A stretch of 64,000 nt of DNA from contig NZ_MCIF01000002.1 of the NCBI RefSeq assembly GCF_003268475.1, positions 822,015 to 886,014 of the forward strand, written 5' to 3'. Of the stretch, positions 53,752 through 62,174 are shown piece by piece (the stretch's first letter is position 1; each line of letters begins with the position of its first letter). Under the pieces are notes generated by a model. That model was not told the origin of the DNA. It ran no database searches and was given only the letters and a program-made list of their open reading frames with translations. The stretch comes from Thermogemmatispora tikiterensis. Lineage in GTDB: Bacteria > Chloroflexota > Ktedonobacteria > Ktedonobacterales > Ktedonobacteraceae. The translations under genes were made by a program, and so were the position numbers.

Positions 53752-54168
53752 GTGAATTGGGTCCTCCTCTCACAAGCAGTGCAATACTGTCTGGCCTCTG
53801 GATCTGGTGGCGGCTGGGGCTATGAGTGGGCAGCATGCCCGTCCCCAGGCTGCTTGACAGACCAGAGCGATTGCTCTATCCTTGGTGCGAGCTGCCTTTC
53901 CCAGAGGGGGCCTTCTCGCTCTGGCTTCGGCCCGCTTCAGTCTTACGCTGGGCGCATGGAGTGCGCGAGCAGGATCGAGCTGCGCTAGCAGCGTCGGGGC
54001 CAACGCGATAGGGCAGTGGGCGCGCCCCGCGCTGAGCACCCCGCTCCCGATGGGATAAGGCAGGCAAGGCAGTAGGCCAACATCTAAGAGAGGAGAAACA
54101 AGTCGCCCTGCAGGGCGGTTCCTCTCTTATCTTACGCTGTTCCGAATTGTAGTCCTGGTGAGAAAGGT
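53752..54168. other. Divergent gap, peroxiredoxin / GT87
   Basis: No gene. Its 3' part holds the nested hairpin at 54085-54129 just before the GT87 gene. Confidence 0.4.
54085..54129 (+). other. Nested hairpin in front of the GT87 gene
   Basis: Outer arms TAAGAGAGGA (54085-54094) and TCCTCTCTTA (54120-54129), perfect 10 bp, enclose a 12-bp palindrome GCCCTGCAGGGC (54105-54116). It ends 39 bp before the ATG; a leader structure, attenuator or operator. Confidence 0.5.
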
Positions 54169-55644
54169 ATGTCAAATGTGCGCAGCAGTTCGGGATGCCT
54201 CCCCGCTACGAAGACTCTCGGCTCCGCTCTCTCTTCCGTTGCTCTGGGGATCAGACGCGGGCTAGAGCGTCTGGTCGATCCCGCCGGGGGAGCGCTCTCC
54301 TTTCTGCCTCTGGCGCTGGCACTGTTGGTCATGCTGGCGCTCTCCTCCTGGCAGATGGTCTGGTCAACTTCTGATGTGACGCGCTACGAGTGCTACGCGC
54401 TGGCTTTCTGGTTCGGGGGACAGGCCCGAGCGCTGGCGCCTCAGATTGATTGCTCGTTTTTGCCTGCCCAGGTGGAGAGGCTGCCGCCTTTACATATGCT
54501 GCCCATCGAGTACCCACCGCTGACGCTTGTCCTCTTCACTCCCGGCCTGCTCGTGCCCTCCGCTTACTATCCCCTGCTTTTTGGGCTGCTGATGGCGCTG
54601 GCAGCGCTGTTGATCTATTGGCTCTTGCTGCGCTGGGGTCCACGTGGGGCGGCGCTCGCCTTCACGTTCTACCTGTTCCTCGGCGAGTGGGGCCTGGCTC
54701 TGTTGCGCTTTGATCTTGTGCCAGCAGCCTTAACCTTGCTCTGCGTGTTGGCGGCAGAGCGTCGTCATTGGACAGCGGCCTATTGCGCTCTGGCTCTGGC
54801 TATTCTGTTGAAGATCTATCCGCTCCTGCTGTTGCCTCCGCTCTTCTTCGCGGAGCAGCAGGCGAGAAAAGCGGCAAGGGTCACCGCTGAGCAGGATGGG
54901 GCCAGAACTGCCGCGGGAATCGTGGGGTGGGTGGCGCAAGTTCCCTCGTACCTGCGGCGCTGGCAGTGGCGGAATCTGCTGCTCTGTCTCGCGCTGGTGG
55001 TCGGAACGACAGGGGCCTTCGCCCTCCTGGACTTTCAGGGAGCAGTGGCCAGTCAGCTCGCTTATTTCGCCCAGCGCCCCGTGCAGATTGAGTCCAGCGG
55101 TACGCTGCTGATCTGGCTGGCGACGTTGGCGGGACAGACGGTGCGCGTGGTCTACACCTATGGTTCGATTAACCTGCTGAGTCCCCTGGTCCCAGCCGTT
55201 TCTCTCGGCAGTACGCTGGCGCTGCTGGCCGGCTATGGGCTGGTGCTCTGGCAAAGTGTACGCGGGCGGCTGGCTTTCTCCGAAGCCGCGCTAGCGGCGC
55301 TGCTGGTCTTCGTGGCAACAGGCAAAGTGTTTAGCCCACAGTATCTGATGTGGTTGATGCCGCTGGTGGCCTATCTGACGGCAACGCAGCGGCGCTGGTT
55401 GTTATGGTTCGGGCTGATCGCTCTGCTGACCTCGCTCATCTATCCCTTCCTCTATACCCGTGTTCAGGATGCCACCCAGGTCTGGCGCGTGCCTGGCTTT
55501 CTTCCTGTGGTCGAGCTGCGCAACCTGCTCTTTCTGCTGTTGACCCTTGGCTACCTGTTCAATCTGTTGGACCTGCGTCGGCGCAGTGAGCCGCAACTGG
55601 CGGTCGGTGCCGGGGCCTTGAGAGAAGCAGAGGGGAGCCGCTGA
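54169..55644 (+). CDS. GT-C membrane glycosyltransferase (GT87/DUF2029-like)
   Basis: 491 aa with about ten hydrophobic helices. The loop after TM1 reads STSDVTRYECYALAFW, with the Asp expected in GT87 mannosyltransferases, and LPIEYPPLTLVLFTPGLLV gives the YPP motif of this family; ILLKIYPLLLLPP is also typical (K-YP). These enzymes add mannose or arabinose from polyprenyl-phosphate donors to envelope glycolipids. The Shine-Dalgarno is very close to the ATG (AAAGG plus 1 nt), so the start is less certain. Third GT-C enzyme of the window, but not a close paralogue of the other two. Confidence 0.8.
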   Translation: MSNVRSSSGCLPATKTLGSALSSVALGIRRGLERLVDPAGGALSFLPLALALLVMLALSSWQMVWSTSDVTRYECYALAFWFGGQARALAPQIDCSFLPAQVERLPPLHMLPIEYPPLTLVLFTPGLLVPSAYYPLLFGLLMALAALLIYWLLLRWGPRGAALAFTFYLFLGEWGLALLRFDLVPAALTLLCVLAAERRHWTAAYCALALAILLKIYPLLLLPPLFFAEQQARKAARVTAEQDGARTAAGIVGWVAQVPSYLRRWQWRNLLLCLALVVGTTGAFALLDFQGAVASQLAYFAQRPVQIESSGTLLIWLATLAGQTVRVVYTYGSINLLSPLVPAVSLGSTLALLAGYGLVLWQSVRGRLAFSEAALAALLVFVATGKVFSPQYLMWLMPLVAYLTATQRRWLLWFGLIALLTSLIYPFLYTRVQDATQVWRVPGFLPVVELRNLLFLLLTLGYLFNLLDLRRRSEPQLAVGAGALREAEGSR

Positions 55645-55762
55645 GGAGACGGCCACCAGGTCATGGCGCCGCTCTCTCCTTCCGGCTCTCTTCCCTCTGC
55701 CTCTGCCGTACGTCTCAGGCGCATCTTCAGGGTACCTGCCAGGCCAGATGCCAGGGAAGGGA

Positions 55763-56248
55763 TCAGGGAGTGGCACCAGCAGAGACAGGTGTAGCCGCCC
55801 GGACACTGATGCGGCGCGGGCGACTGCCTTCGCTTAAGGGAACCGAGATGGTGAGGCGCCCGTTTTCATAGCGTGCCTCGATTTTGTTGGCATCGACAGG
55901 GCGCTCAAAGGCCAGCGTGCGCTCGACGGTGCCACTGCCGATTTCGCGCAGCAACCAGGAGCCTTGCTGCTGGCCCTCATCCTCCTCGCCGCCACGGTAT
56001 TTGGCTTTGAGGGTCAGACTATGCTCGTGAGCAAGCAGTTCAATATCTTCAGGTTTGACCCCCGGCAGCAGAGCGGTAATGCGATAGCCCTGCTCTGTCT
56101 CCAGCACATCTACAGGAATCATGCGCGAGCCAGTAGTGCCGAGGAGGGCTGAGCTTGGTCGCACGAAGCTTTGCTCCAGCAGGCGATTCATGGCATCGCG
56201 CAAGCTGAGCATCTCCGCGAAAGGATCGAAGCCTCGTGTCAGCGCCAT
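55763..56248 (-). CDS. Small heat shock protein Hsp20
   Basis: ATP-independent holdase chaperone. Alpha-crystallin domain from IPVDVLETEQGYRITALLPG through GVKPEDIELLAHEHSLTLKAKY to GTVERTLAFERPVDANKIEARYENGRLTISVPL; the C-terminal RRISV provides the I-x-V anchor. Start ATG 56248 with AAGGAGG 7 nt upstream is preferred to 56266. Next upstream on the same strand are the metallophosphoesterase-fold gene and ftsH, giving a proteostasis-flavoured neighbourhood. Confidence 0.93.
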   Translation of the reverse strand: MALTRGFDPFAEMLSLRDAMNRLLEQSFVRPSSALLGTTGSRMIPVDVLETEQGYRITALLPGVKPEDIELLAHEHSLTLKAKYRGGEEDEGQQQGSWLLREIGSGTVERTLAFERPVDANKIEARYENGRLTISVPLSEGSRPRRISVRAATPVSAGATP

Positions 56249-56384
56249 GCTATAACCTCCTTTCAATGCGGTCCAATCAATGGTGTAAGCTTTTACGCAC
56301 CGTTACGCTGGCCACATTCCGGTTCCTGGCAGGGTCAGATGAAGCGAGAGAAAGGTGACTATTCACCCTCCGCCGGGAGAGACG

Positions 56385-56424
56385 CCTGACCGGCGGCAAT
56401 CGGGGCAGGCTGGCGCCGATCAGG
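56385..56424 (-). terminator. Hairpin between phosphoesterase-fold gene and hsp20
   Basis: CCTGACCGGCG (56385-56395) and CGCCGATCAGG (56414-56424), 11 bp with one G-U-type mismatch, 42 bp past the upstream stop. No U-tract; suggests hsp20 has its own promoter. Confidence 0.5.
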
Positions 56425-56465
56425 CTATAAATCACTCCATACGCTTTTTGCTTTCTTCTCCTCTA

Positions 56466-57155
56466 TTACAGTGTTCGCCCCTCGACGGTCTGGTGCTGCA
56501 AATCGATGATGCTGTACTCACCTCTGGCGAGCGAGCCGGGAGCTACAACGGCGGAAGTGCCAAGCAGCTCACGCTTGCGTTCGGGGCCGCTGACCAGGAC
56601 CAGGCGCGGGCTATAGCTCTTGATCAGCTCGGCCAGAGTTGGACTGCCGGATTCATGGAAGCCCTTATGGTAGGGTGGGGTGTGGAACAGGAAAACCTTC
56701 TCATAATCCTTCAGCTCCGAGAGGAACTTCAGGCGATAGACCACCTCCCAGGCCGGATAGCGCAGGCTCTCCTCTTCCTCGCGAGCCTGCTGAGGGTCAT
56801 CTGTAATTGTCCCCCCCATGCCAGTGAAGACCACGTAGCCCGGGGCCAGGGCGAAAGTCCCGTGGACGCCATGCAGGTAGGGATAGATAACCTCGATCTG
56901 GGCTGCTTCCTGCAGGTAGAGGGCCAACGGCCCATCCTCTGGCCCTGGGACGTAGAAGGTGGGCAGGCGGCTCTGGGCTAACAGCGAGAAGAAGCGACCG
57001 TAGTCGCGCGGGCTGAGGCTACGCGCTGCCAGGTTGCCCAGTATGGCCACTGCCTGAATATCCAGCTCTTGAGCCTGGCGCATCAGTCGCTCCAGTGCTG
57101 CCAATTGGCCCGATGGCTCTGCCGTAGCTAGAATGGTGTTGACGTGCTTCCGCAT
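56466..57155 (-). CDS. Metallophosphoesterase-fold protein with lost metal ligands
   Basis: 229 aa with the length and strand order of calcineurin-like phosphoesterases: LATAEPSGQLAALERLM where SDxHG is expected, AVAILGNLAAR for GDxxD, FYVPGPED for the GNHD loop, VFTGMGG, FLFHTPPYHKG (His retained) and VLVSGPERKRE for GHTH. Nearly every metal ligand is replaced, so it is probably a pseudo-enzyme or binds ligand differently. Start ATG 57155 with AAAGGGAGG upstream. Same strand as, and 126 bp downstream of, ftsH. Family by fold is likely; catalysis is doubtful. Confidence 0.68.
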   Translation of the reverse strand: MRKHVNTILATAEPSGQLAALERLMRQAQELDIQAVAILGNLAARSLSPRDYGRFFSLLAQSRLPTFYVPGPEDGPLALYLQEAAQIEVIYPYLHGVHGTFALAPGYVVFTGMGGTITDDPQQAREEEESLRYPAWEVVYRLKFLSELKDYEKVFLFHTPPYHKGFHESGSPTLAELIKSYSPRLVLVSGPERKRELLGTSAVVAPGSLARGEYSIIDLQHQTVEGRTL

Positions 57156-57281
57156 AAGCGGTTCACCTCCCTTTCAACAACGACGACAACAACAGGTGCA
57201 GCCTGCCCATCCCTCAAACCGCGTGAGGGCTGTGCCACCACGCCAATAGAGAGTGGTAAGCGGGCCGCCGGCTGGCTTTCC

Positions 57282-59372
57282 CTATTCGAGCAGAGGCGCG
57301 CGGCTCGGGGCTGAGTTTCCAGCCTTGACCTCGACCGCAGAGGCAGCTCCGGGGGTAGTGGCCTCGCGGATGATCTGAAGCACCTGCTCGCGCTCCAGGA
57401 CCTCCTCGCGGAGCAGGGCCTCTGCCAGGCGATCGAGGGCGGCGCGATGCTCAGTCAAGACGGCACGGGCTTGTTGATGGGCCTGCTCGACAATGCGCTC
57501 CACCTCAGCATCGACGCGTTGGGCTGTTGCTTCAGCGTAGAGACGCTGATGTTCGCCCGGCAAGGTCCCTCCGAGGAAGCCATCGCCCTGCTCCAAGTCG
57601 TAGGCCACCAGGCCCGTGCTCTCACCCATGCCCCACTCGGTGACCATGCGGCGAGCAAGGCGTGTGGCTTCTTTGAGATCGTTCTCGGCCCCCGAGGTAA
57701 TTTCACCCAGGGCTACTTCCTCGGCGGTGCGCCCACCCAAGGCCACTGCCAGGCGTTGCAGCAGGTAGGAGCGCGGATAGTTATGGCGATCATCTTCGGG
57801 TAAGAACTGCGTGACGCCTAGAGCGCGCCCGCGTGGGACAATCGTCACCTTGTAGAGTGGATCGACATCCGGCAGAACGGCGGCCACCAGGGCGTGGCCT
57901 GCCTCGTGGTAGGCGACCGTGCGCCGTTCGCGCTCATCCATCAGGGCCTCGCGCTTGCCGCCAAGCAACAGCTTGTCGAGGGCTTCCTGGAAGTCCTCGC
58001 GATCAACCTGGGACTTGCCCTTGCGGGCCGCCGCCAGGGCGGCTTCGTTCACAAGATTGGCTAGATCAGCCCCCGAGAAGCCGGGCGTACTGCGGGCCAG
58101 CTCCTCTAGATTGACATCGGGGGCCAGAGGCACCTGGCGCGTGTGGATGCGCAGAATGGCCTCGCGTCCGCGCCGCTCCGGGCGATCGACCACCACCTGG
58201 CGATCAAAGCGACCAGGCCGCAGCAGGGCTGGATCAAGCACATCTGGACGGTTGGTTGCAGCCAGCACGACAACGGCCTCGTGCGGCTCAAAGCCGTCCA
58301 TTTCGACCAGGAGCTGTTCGAGCGTATGCTCGCGCTCATCATTGCTGGCCAGGGTACCGGCCCCACTGCGAGCGCGTCCGATGGCGTCGATCTCATCGAT
58401 GAAGATGATACATGGAGCCTGCTTACGCGCCTGGGCAAACAGATCGCGTACACGACTGGCCCCGACGCCAACGAACAGTTCTACAAAATCGGTCGCGCTG
58501 CAGCTGAAGAAGGGGACGCCAGCCTCACCAGCCACGGCGCGGGCGAGCAGTGTCTTGCCCGTGCCCGGCGGACCAACAAGCAGGACTCCCTTGGGAATAT
58601 GAGCACCGATCTGCAGGAAACGCTGAGGATCGCGCAGGAAGTCGATAACTTCACGCAGCTCAGCTTTGGCCTCCTCGACTCCAGCCACATCGGCGAAAGT
58701 AGTCGTCGGTCGCTCTTCAGTATAGAGCTTGGCCCGGCTGCGTCCGAAACCGAAGAGTCCTCCACCTTGCATGTCTTGGAGCTGGCGCATGCCCCGCCAG
58801 CTCATGAAGGCAAAGTAGAGGAGCAACAGGACTGGCAACAAATTGATGAACCAGGAGAGCGCCGTCTGCCACCAGGACGGCTGCACAGGTTCAGCGCTCA
58901 CCTCGACTCCCTTCTGCTCCAGGAGGGGCAGCAGATTAGGGTCGCCAGGTGCGGGGATGTACGTCGAGAAGTGGGTGGCCGAGATTGTTTGGCCATCTGG
59001 CTGCCGTTGCTCGATGGGCGACTTGAGCGTCCCGGTGACACTATTGTCGCTCTTAATGGTCACACTGGCAACGTTGTCTCGCTGAACCTGCTGGATGAAG
59101 GCGCTATAGGGCAGGTCGATGGTAGTCGTCTGCCCCCAGCCCGTCAGGTTGAAGAAAAACGGGCCATAGAAGACCAGGTTGATGAGTACCATGATCAGCA
59201 GGAGCCGTAGCCAGAAGCCAAGACGGGGCTGGGGCTGATTCTGCTGAGAAGATGACCCCGGTCGCTGCTCTCCACTGGGGCTGGGAGCGCCTTTATTGGC
59301 TGGGTGATTGCTGCCGAGACGTTGAGTCTTTGGCTGCCTGCCTGACGTGGTGCTTGGCTTTTGTTCGAGCAT
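57282..59372 (-). CDS. ftsH: ATP-dependent zinc metalloprotease FtsH
   Basis: Membrane-anchored AAA+ protease degrading misfolded membrane proteins and regulators. Two N-terminal membrane helices ([20 protein letters not shown] and [19 protein letters not shown]) frame an extracytoplasmic domain; Walker A GPPGTGKT, Walker [34 protein letters not shown] and zinc site HEAGHA. Start ATG 59372 has GGAGGAGG 6-9 nt upstream; the frame runs open to 59564 without support. The N-terminus before TM1 is unusually long (about 50 residues, Pro/Gln/Ser-rich). Expressed from a consensus promoter at 59652-59680 with a leader of about 270 nt. Confidence 0.96.
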   Translation of the reverse strand: MLEQKPSTTSGRQPKTQRLGSNHPANKGAPSPSGEQRPGSSSQQNQPQPRLGFWLRLLLIMVLINLVFYGPFFFNLTGWGQTTTIDLPYSAFIQQVQRDNVASVTIKSDNSVTGTLKSPIEQRQPDGQTISATHFSTYIPAPGDPNLLPLLEQKGVEVSAEPVQPSWWQTALSWFINLLPVLLLLYFAFMSWRGMRQLQDMQGGGLFGFGRSRAKLYTEERPTTTFADVAGVEEAKAELREVIDFLRDPQRFLQIGAHIPKGVLLVGPPGTGKTLLARAVAGEAGVPFFSCSATDFVELFVGVGASRVRDLFAQARKQAPCIIFIDEIDAIGRARSGAGTLASNDEREHTLEQLLVEMDGFEPHEAVVVLAATNRPDVLDPALLRPGRFDRQVVVDRPERRGREAILRIHTRQVPLAPDVNLEELARSTPGFSGADLANLVNEAALAAARKGKSQVDREDFQEALDKLLLGGKREALMDERERRTVAYHEAGHALVAAVLPDVDPLYKVTIVPRGRALGVTQFLPEDDRHNYPRSYLLQRLAVALGGRTAEEVALGEITSGAENDLKEATRLARRMVTEWGMGESTGLVAYDLEQGDGFLGGTLPGEHQRLYAEATAQRVDAEVERIVEQAHQQARAVLTEHRAALDRLAEALLREEVLEREQVLQIIREATTPGAASAVEVKAGNSAPSRAPLLE

Positions 59373-59651
59373 CGCCGCCTCCTCCGGCAGGCCGCAGTCA
59401 CCAGCAAGTCTGGCATTCGCTAGAGAGACCCCACTGGTAACTGGCCTGCCTGACGCACAAAAAGCTCCTCTCTCTCTTGCAACTACAATGGACCGAAAAC
59501 GAAGACGTGGACGGACGAAGGAAGAGCGGAGGCCGGCAAACAGCGCTTGAAGCAAACGAACCAAAGAACGTGAGCGCCTCTCCTCTCGGCGCTCGGGCGC
59601 AAGTTCTCGGAACCGGATCAGCTGATGACAGTCATTTTCCTCTCAAGGGAA

Positions 59652-59680
59652 TCTATAGACAAGTTGGCGCTCTTTGTCAA
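59652..59680 (-). promoter_or_regulatory. ftsH promoter
   Basis: Minus strand: perfect TTGACA (59680-59675), 17-bp spacer, TATAGA (59657-59652). One of the best promoter matches in the window. Confidence 0.7.
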
Positions 59681-59786
59681 GTGCCTCAATTAGCTCATCA
59701 GGTGAAGGAGCAGGGCAAAGAAGTGCGCTCCCCGTTCTCCTAACTATAGAATGAGATAGTCTGAATTATGATACGTCATGATGACC

Positions 59787-59815
59787 TTGACTGAGGAGAG
59801 CAGAAGCCGTACACT
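59787..59815 (+). promoter_or_regulatory. Promoter of the 651-aa uncharacterised gene
   Basis: TTGACT (59787-59792), 17-bp spacer, TACACT (59810-59815). Implies a leader of about 180 nt. Confidence 0.55.
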
Positions 59816-60004
59816 GGAAAAGCCCGTCTCGTTCTGGCCTGCCCAATGTCGGCGGTTCCGCTTCTGGGAGAAGGGAAGAAGAGCAGGCTCGTGTCATGAT
59901 TTGAGACACGAACCTTGATCCGCCACTTCCTCATCAGGCGATAGTGTGCATGCTGTTTTTTTTGTGGCCGAGTAGGAACGGAGCCAGGAAGGAGGTTGGT
60001 TGTC

Positions 60005-61960
60005 ATGCTCTTGACGGGAGCTCATGTAGCAGCCTTACGGGAGCTAGCAAGCAGTGAAGAGGCCGGCCAGGCTGCCTACGAGCTGGCAGAGGATGATCGC
60101 CGGGCCTTGACCTATCGAGCCTTGGAGTTGCAGGGGCTGGCGGCCCTGGAGCTGCCACGCTCCTATCGTCTGACCTATGCCGGACGAGAGGCCCTCCAGC
60201 TGCTGGAGGAGATGCGCCGCGACTGGCAGGCGGGCAGCCTCAGACTCGATGAGCGCGGACAGCTTCTTCTGGCGGGCGAGCACGAGAACGGAGAGCAAAA
60301 CTGGCGCTTCTTGGGATCGGATATTCTGGCAGCGCTGCAGGCTGCCGAGCACGCTGGTGGAAGAGTGGGGCCAGCGACCGCGGGCTTGCTGCAGGCCCGT
60401 GGCCTGACCGAGGAGGCGACTGATCCGCTCCATAAGAGCGTGGTGCAGCGCTTGAATCGGCATGGGCGGGCCTGGCTGGACTTCGCGCGGCGCCATCGGC
60501 CCCGTTTGGAGATCGATGGAGAGCTGGCTAACGCCATTCAGCGTATGATTCCGGGCTACAGTGGGCGCCCGGCTCCCGGCCTATCAGGAGACTTCATTGA
60601 TCTGCTAGAAGCAATGGAGCTGATCACCTGGTCGCTGCCCGATGGACGATTCTATGCCCTGACGGCGCTGGGTGAGGCTGTCTATGAGGCGCTGCGCAAG
60701 GGAGGCTATACGCTCGGGGCCGTCGTCCTCGACGAGCCTACTCTCAAGCTGCTGGCCCTCCTGGTAGATCGCGGCAGCGAGGCTCTCACAGCTGACCAGA
60801 GAGAGCGGCTTCAGGAACTGGGTTTTATGGGGCTGGATAGCTATCTCACGCCTGCCGGTGAGGCAGCTCTGCGTGCCTACGCTCTCCTGCAGAGCGAGCG
60901 GCCCGTCTCGGTGCGGACTTTCGCTCTCACAGAGGCCGAAGTCGAGGTCTTGCTGACGCTCCACCAGCTCGCAGCTCGTCAGGAGAATGGCGGACCTTCT
61001 CCTGATCTGGAACGTCTGCGCAAAACGCTGGTAGAGCAGTTGGCCGAACGCTATCGGGAGATCGTCGGACGTTATGGTCGGCGTCTGGAGGAGCGCTCGG
61101 CCCTGAAGCGACGTGCTGTGGAGCTGCTGGGGGAGTTACGTAGCCGCGATGAGTGGTTTGATTCGCTGTGGGACCTGGAGGAGCTGATAGCCAGTCTAGA
61201 GGCCCTGGCACTGGTGCGGACCGAGAGCGATGGCGAGCGGACGCTCTATCGGCTGACACCCTATGGCCAGCGTGTGGTCGAGGAGCAGCAGCAGGAGCAG
61301 ATACGCGCTATCTCCTCGACGGCGGTCAAAGCCGTGAGCATGGCTGTGACGCGCTGGACAGGGCTGGCAACTTCCTGGGTGGAGCGAGCGCGCGAGGAGG
61401 GCCTCGTCGGTAGCGGCGGAGGCGTGACCCGTGCGGGCCGGCTCTACTCCTGGTTGGCTGAGCATTGCCCGCGCCAGCCAATGCTGACACGAGTGGAGGC
61501 AGAGGTGCTGGCCAACCTTCCAGAGACGGAGCCAGGGCCATTTGTCTCGGAGTATCAGGCGTCTCTAGAGGGGGAACGCCTGGCCTGGGCTCTGGATAAG
61601 CTGGAGGCACACGGGCTGATTGACCGCCTGGCAGATGGACAGATTGTGCGCACAGAGGCGGGCCGGCTACTAGCGCGAGCGGTGGCCGGGGCGACAAAGC
61701 TGGCTCATCCCATTACGCCACGCATTGTACGCCTGCTTGAGGCCATGCGCCAGGTCGGAACGCTCTATGTCAAGGAGCAGAAGGTCCGTCTTCAGCCGGA
61801 GCAGTGGAAGGAAGTGGAGCGTCTCACGGGCCTGGGGCCGCAGGAGTTCCTGGAAACGCGACATGTAGCGCGTATGGGCCATTATATTGGTGAGGTAACG
61901 CTTAACGAGGCCGGGCTAGAGGTGCTGGAGGCGGCTGCCCTGCTTCAGCAGCGCGTCTGA
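60005..61960 (+). CDS. Large multi-winged-helix-like protein, possibly DUF505-type
   Basis: 651 aa, soluble, Leu/Glu/Arg-rich, with no catalytic motif, signal peptide or membrane helix. Several segments end in a wing-like beta hairpin before a helix (e.g. YRLTYAGREALQLL, RFYALTALGEAVYEAL, SYLTPAGEAALRAYALL, TLYRLTPYGQRVVEE, QIVRTEAGRLLARAV, GEVTLNEAGLEVLEA), at least six repeats of an L-T-x-x-G-x-x-A/V pattern that resembles tandem winged-helix units. I recall DUF505 as a family of such size, but the assignment is from memory and weak. Start ATG 60005 with AAGGAGG 9 nt upstream. DNA, RNA or protein binding possible. Confidence 0.65.
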   Translation: MLLTGAHVAALRELASSEEAGQAAYELAEDDRRALTYRALELQGLAALELPRSYRLTYAGREALQLLEEMRRDWQAGSLRLDERGQLLLAGEHENGEQNWRFLGSDILAALQAAEHAGGRVGPATAGLLQARGLTEEATDPLHKSVVQRLNRHGRAWLDFARRHRPRLEIDGELANAIQRMIPGYSGRPAPGLSGDFIDLLEAMELITWSLPDGRFYALTALGEAVYEALRKGGYTLGAVVLDEPTLKLLALLVDRGSEALTADQRERLQELGFMGLDSYLTPAGEAALRAYALLQSERPVSVRTFALTEAEVEVLLTLHQLAARQENGGPSPDLERLRKTLVEQLAERYREIVGRYGRRLEERSALKRRAVELLGELRSRDEWFDSLWDLEELIASLEALALVRTESDGERTLYRLTPYGQRVVEEQQQEQIRAISSTAVKAVSMAVTRWTGLATSWVERAREEGLVGSGGGVTRAGRLYSWLAEHCPRQPMLTRVEAEVLANLPETEPGPFVSEYQASLEGERLAWALDKLEAHGLIDRLADGQIVRTEAGRLLARAVAGATKLAHPITPRIVRLLEAMRQVGTLYVKEQKVRLQPEQWKEVERLTGLGPQEFLETRHVARMGHYIGEVTLNEAGLEVLEAAALLQQRV

Positions 61961-62073
61961 GCAGAGCGGCTCGGGGAAGTTGTTCGACCTTCTGTCTTGT
62001 CCGCACTCCTCTGGCGAGAGGAGGGTAGACAGCCCGGAGGACAGCACTGGCTGACAGGCTGTCCGGCCTTTCA

Positions 62074-62119
62074 GCTGCCAACCAGCCAGGCTATTGATCC
62101 GGTCAGGCTGGTTGGCAGC
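62074..62119. terminator. 14-bp inverted repeat between convergent genes
   Basis: GCTGCCAACCAGCC (62074-62087) and GGCTGGTTGGCAGC (62106-62119), perfect, 18-nt loop, between the stops at 61960 and 62175. Bidirectional, no U-tract. Confidence 0.6.
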
Positions 62120-62174
62120 CCGCCCTTCTGTCCGGCAGCGGTACCGGCAGCGGCCATTGATCAGGCCAGGCAGC

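Larger units (their letters stand above)
59373..60004. other. Divergent promoter region, ftsH / uncharacterised gene
   Basis: About 630 bp holding two good promoters pointing apart (59652-59680 minus, 59787-59815 plus). The plus-strand leader has a 7-bp hairpin TCGTGTC/GACACGA (about 59890-59915) and a run of eight T near 59955. Confidence 0.55.

Noticed and set aside
58143-59210. 355-codon plus-strand frame opposite ftsH
   Set aside because: Antisense shadow; FtsH motifs on the minus strand are unambiguous.
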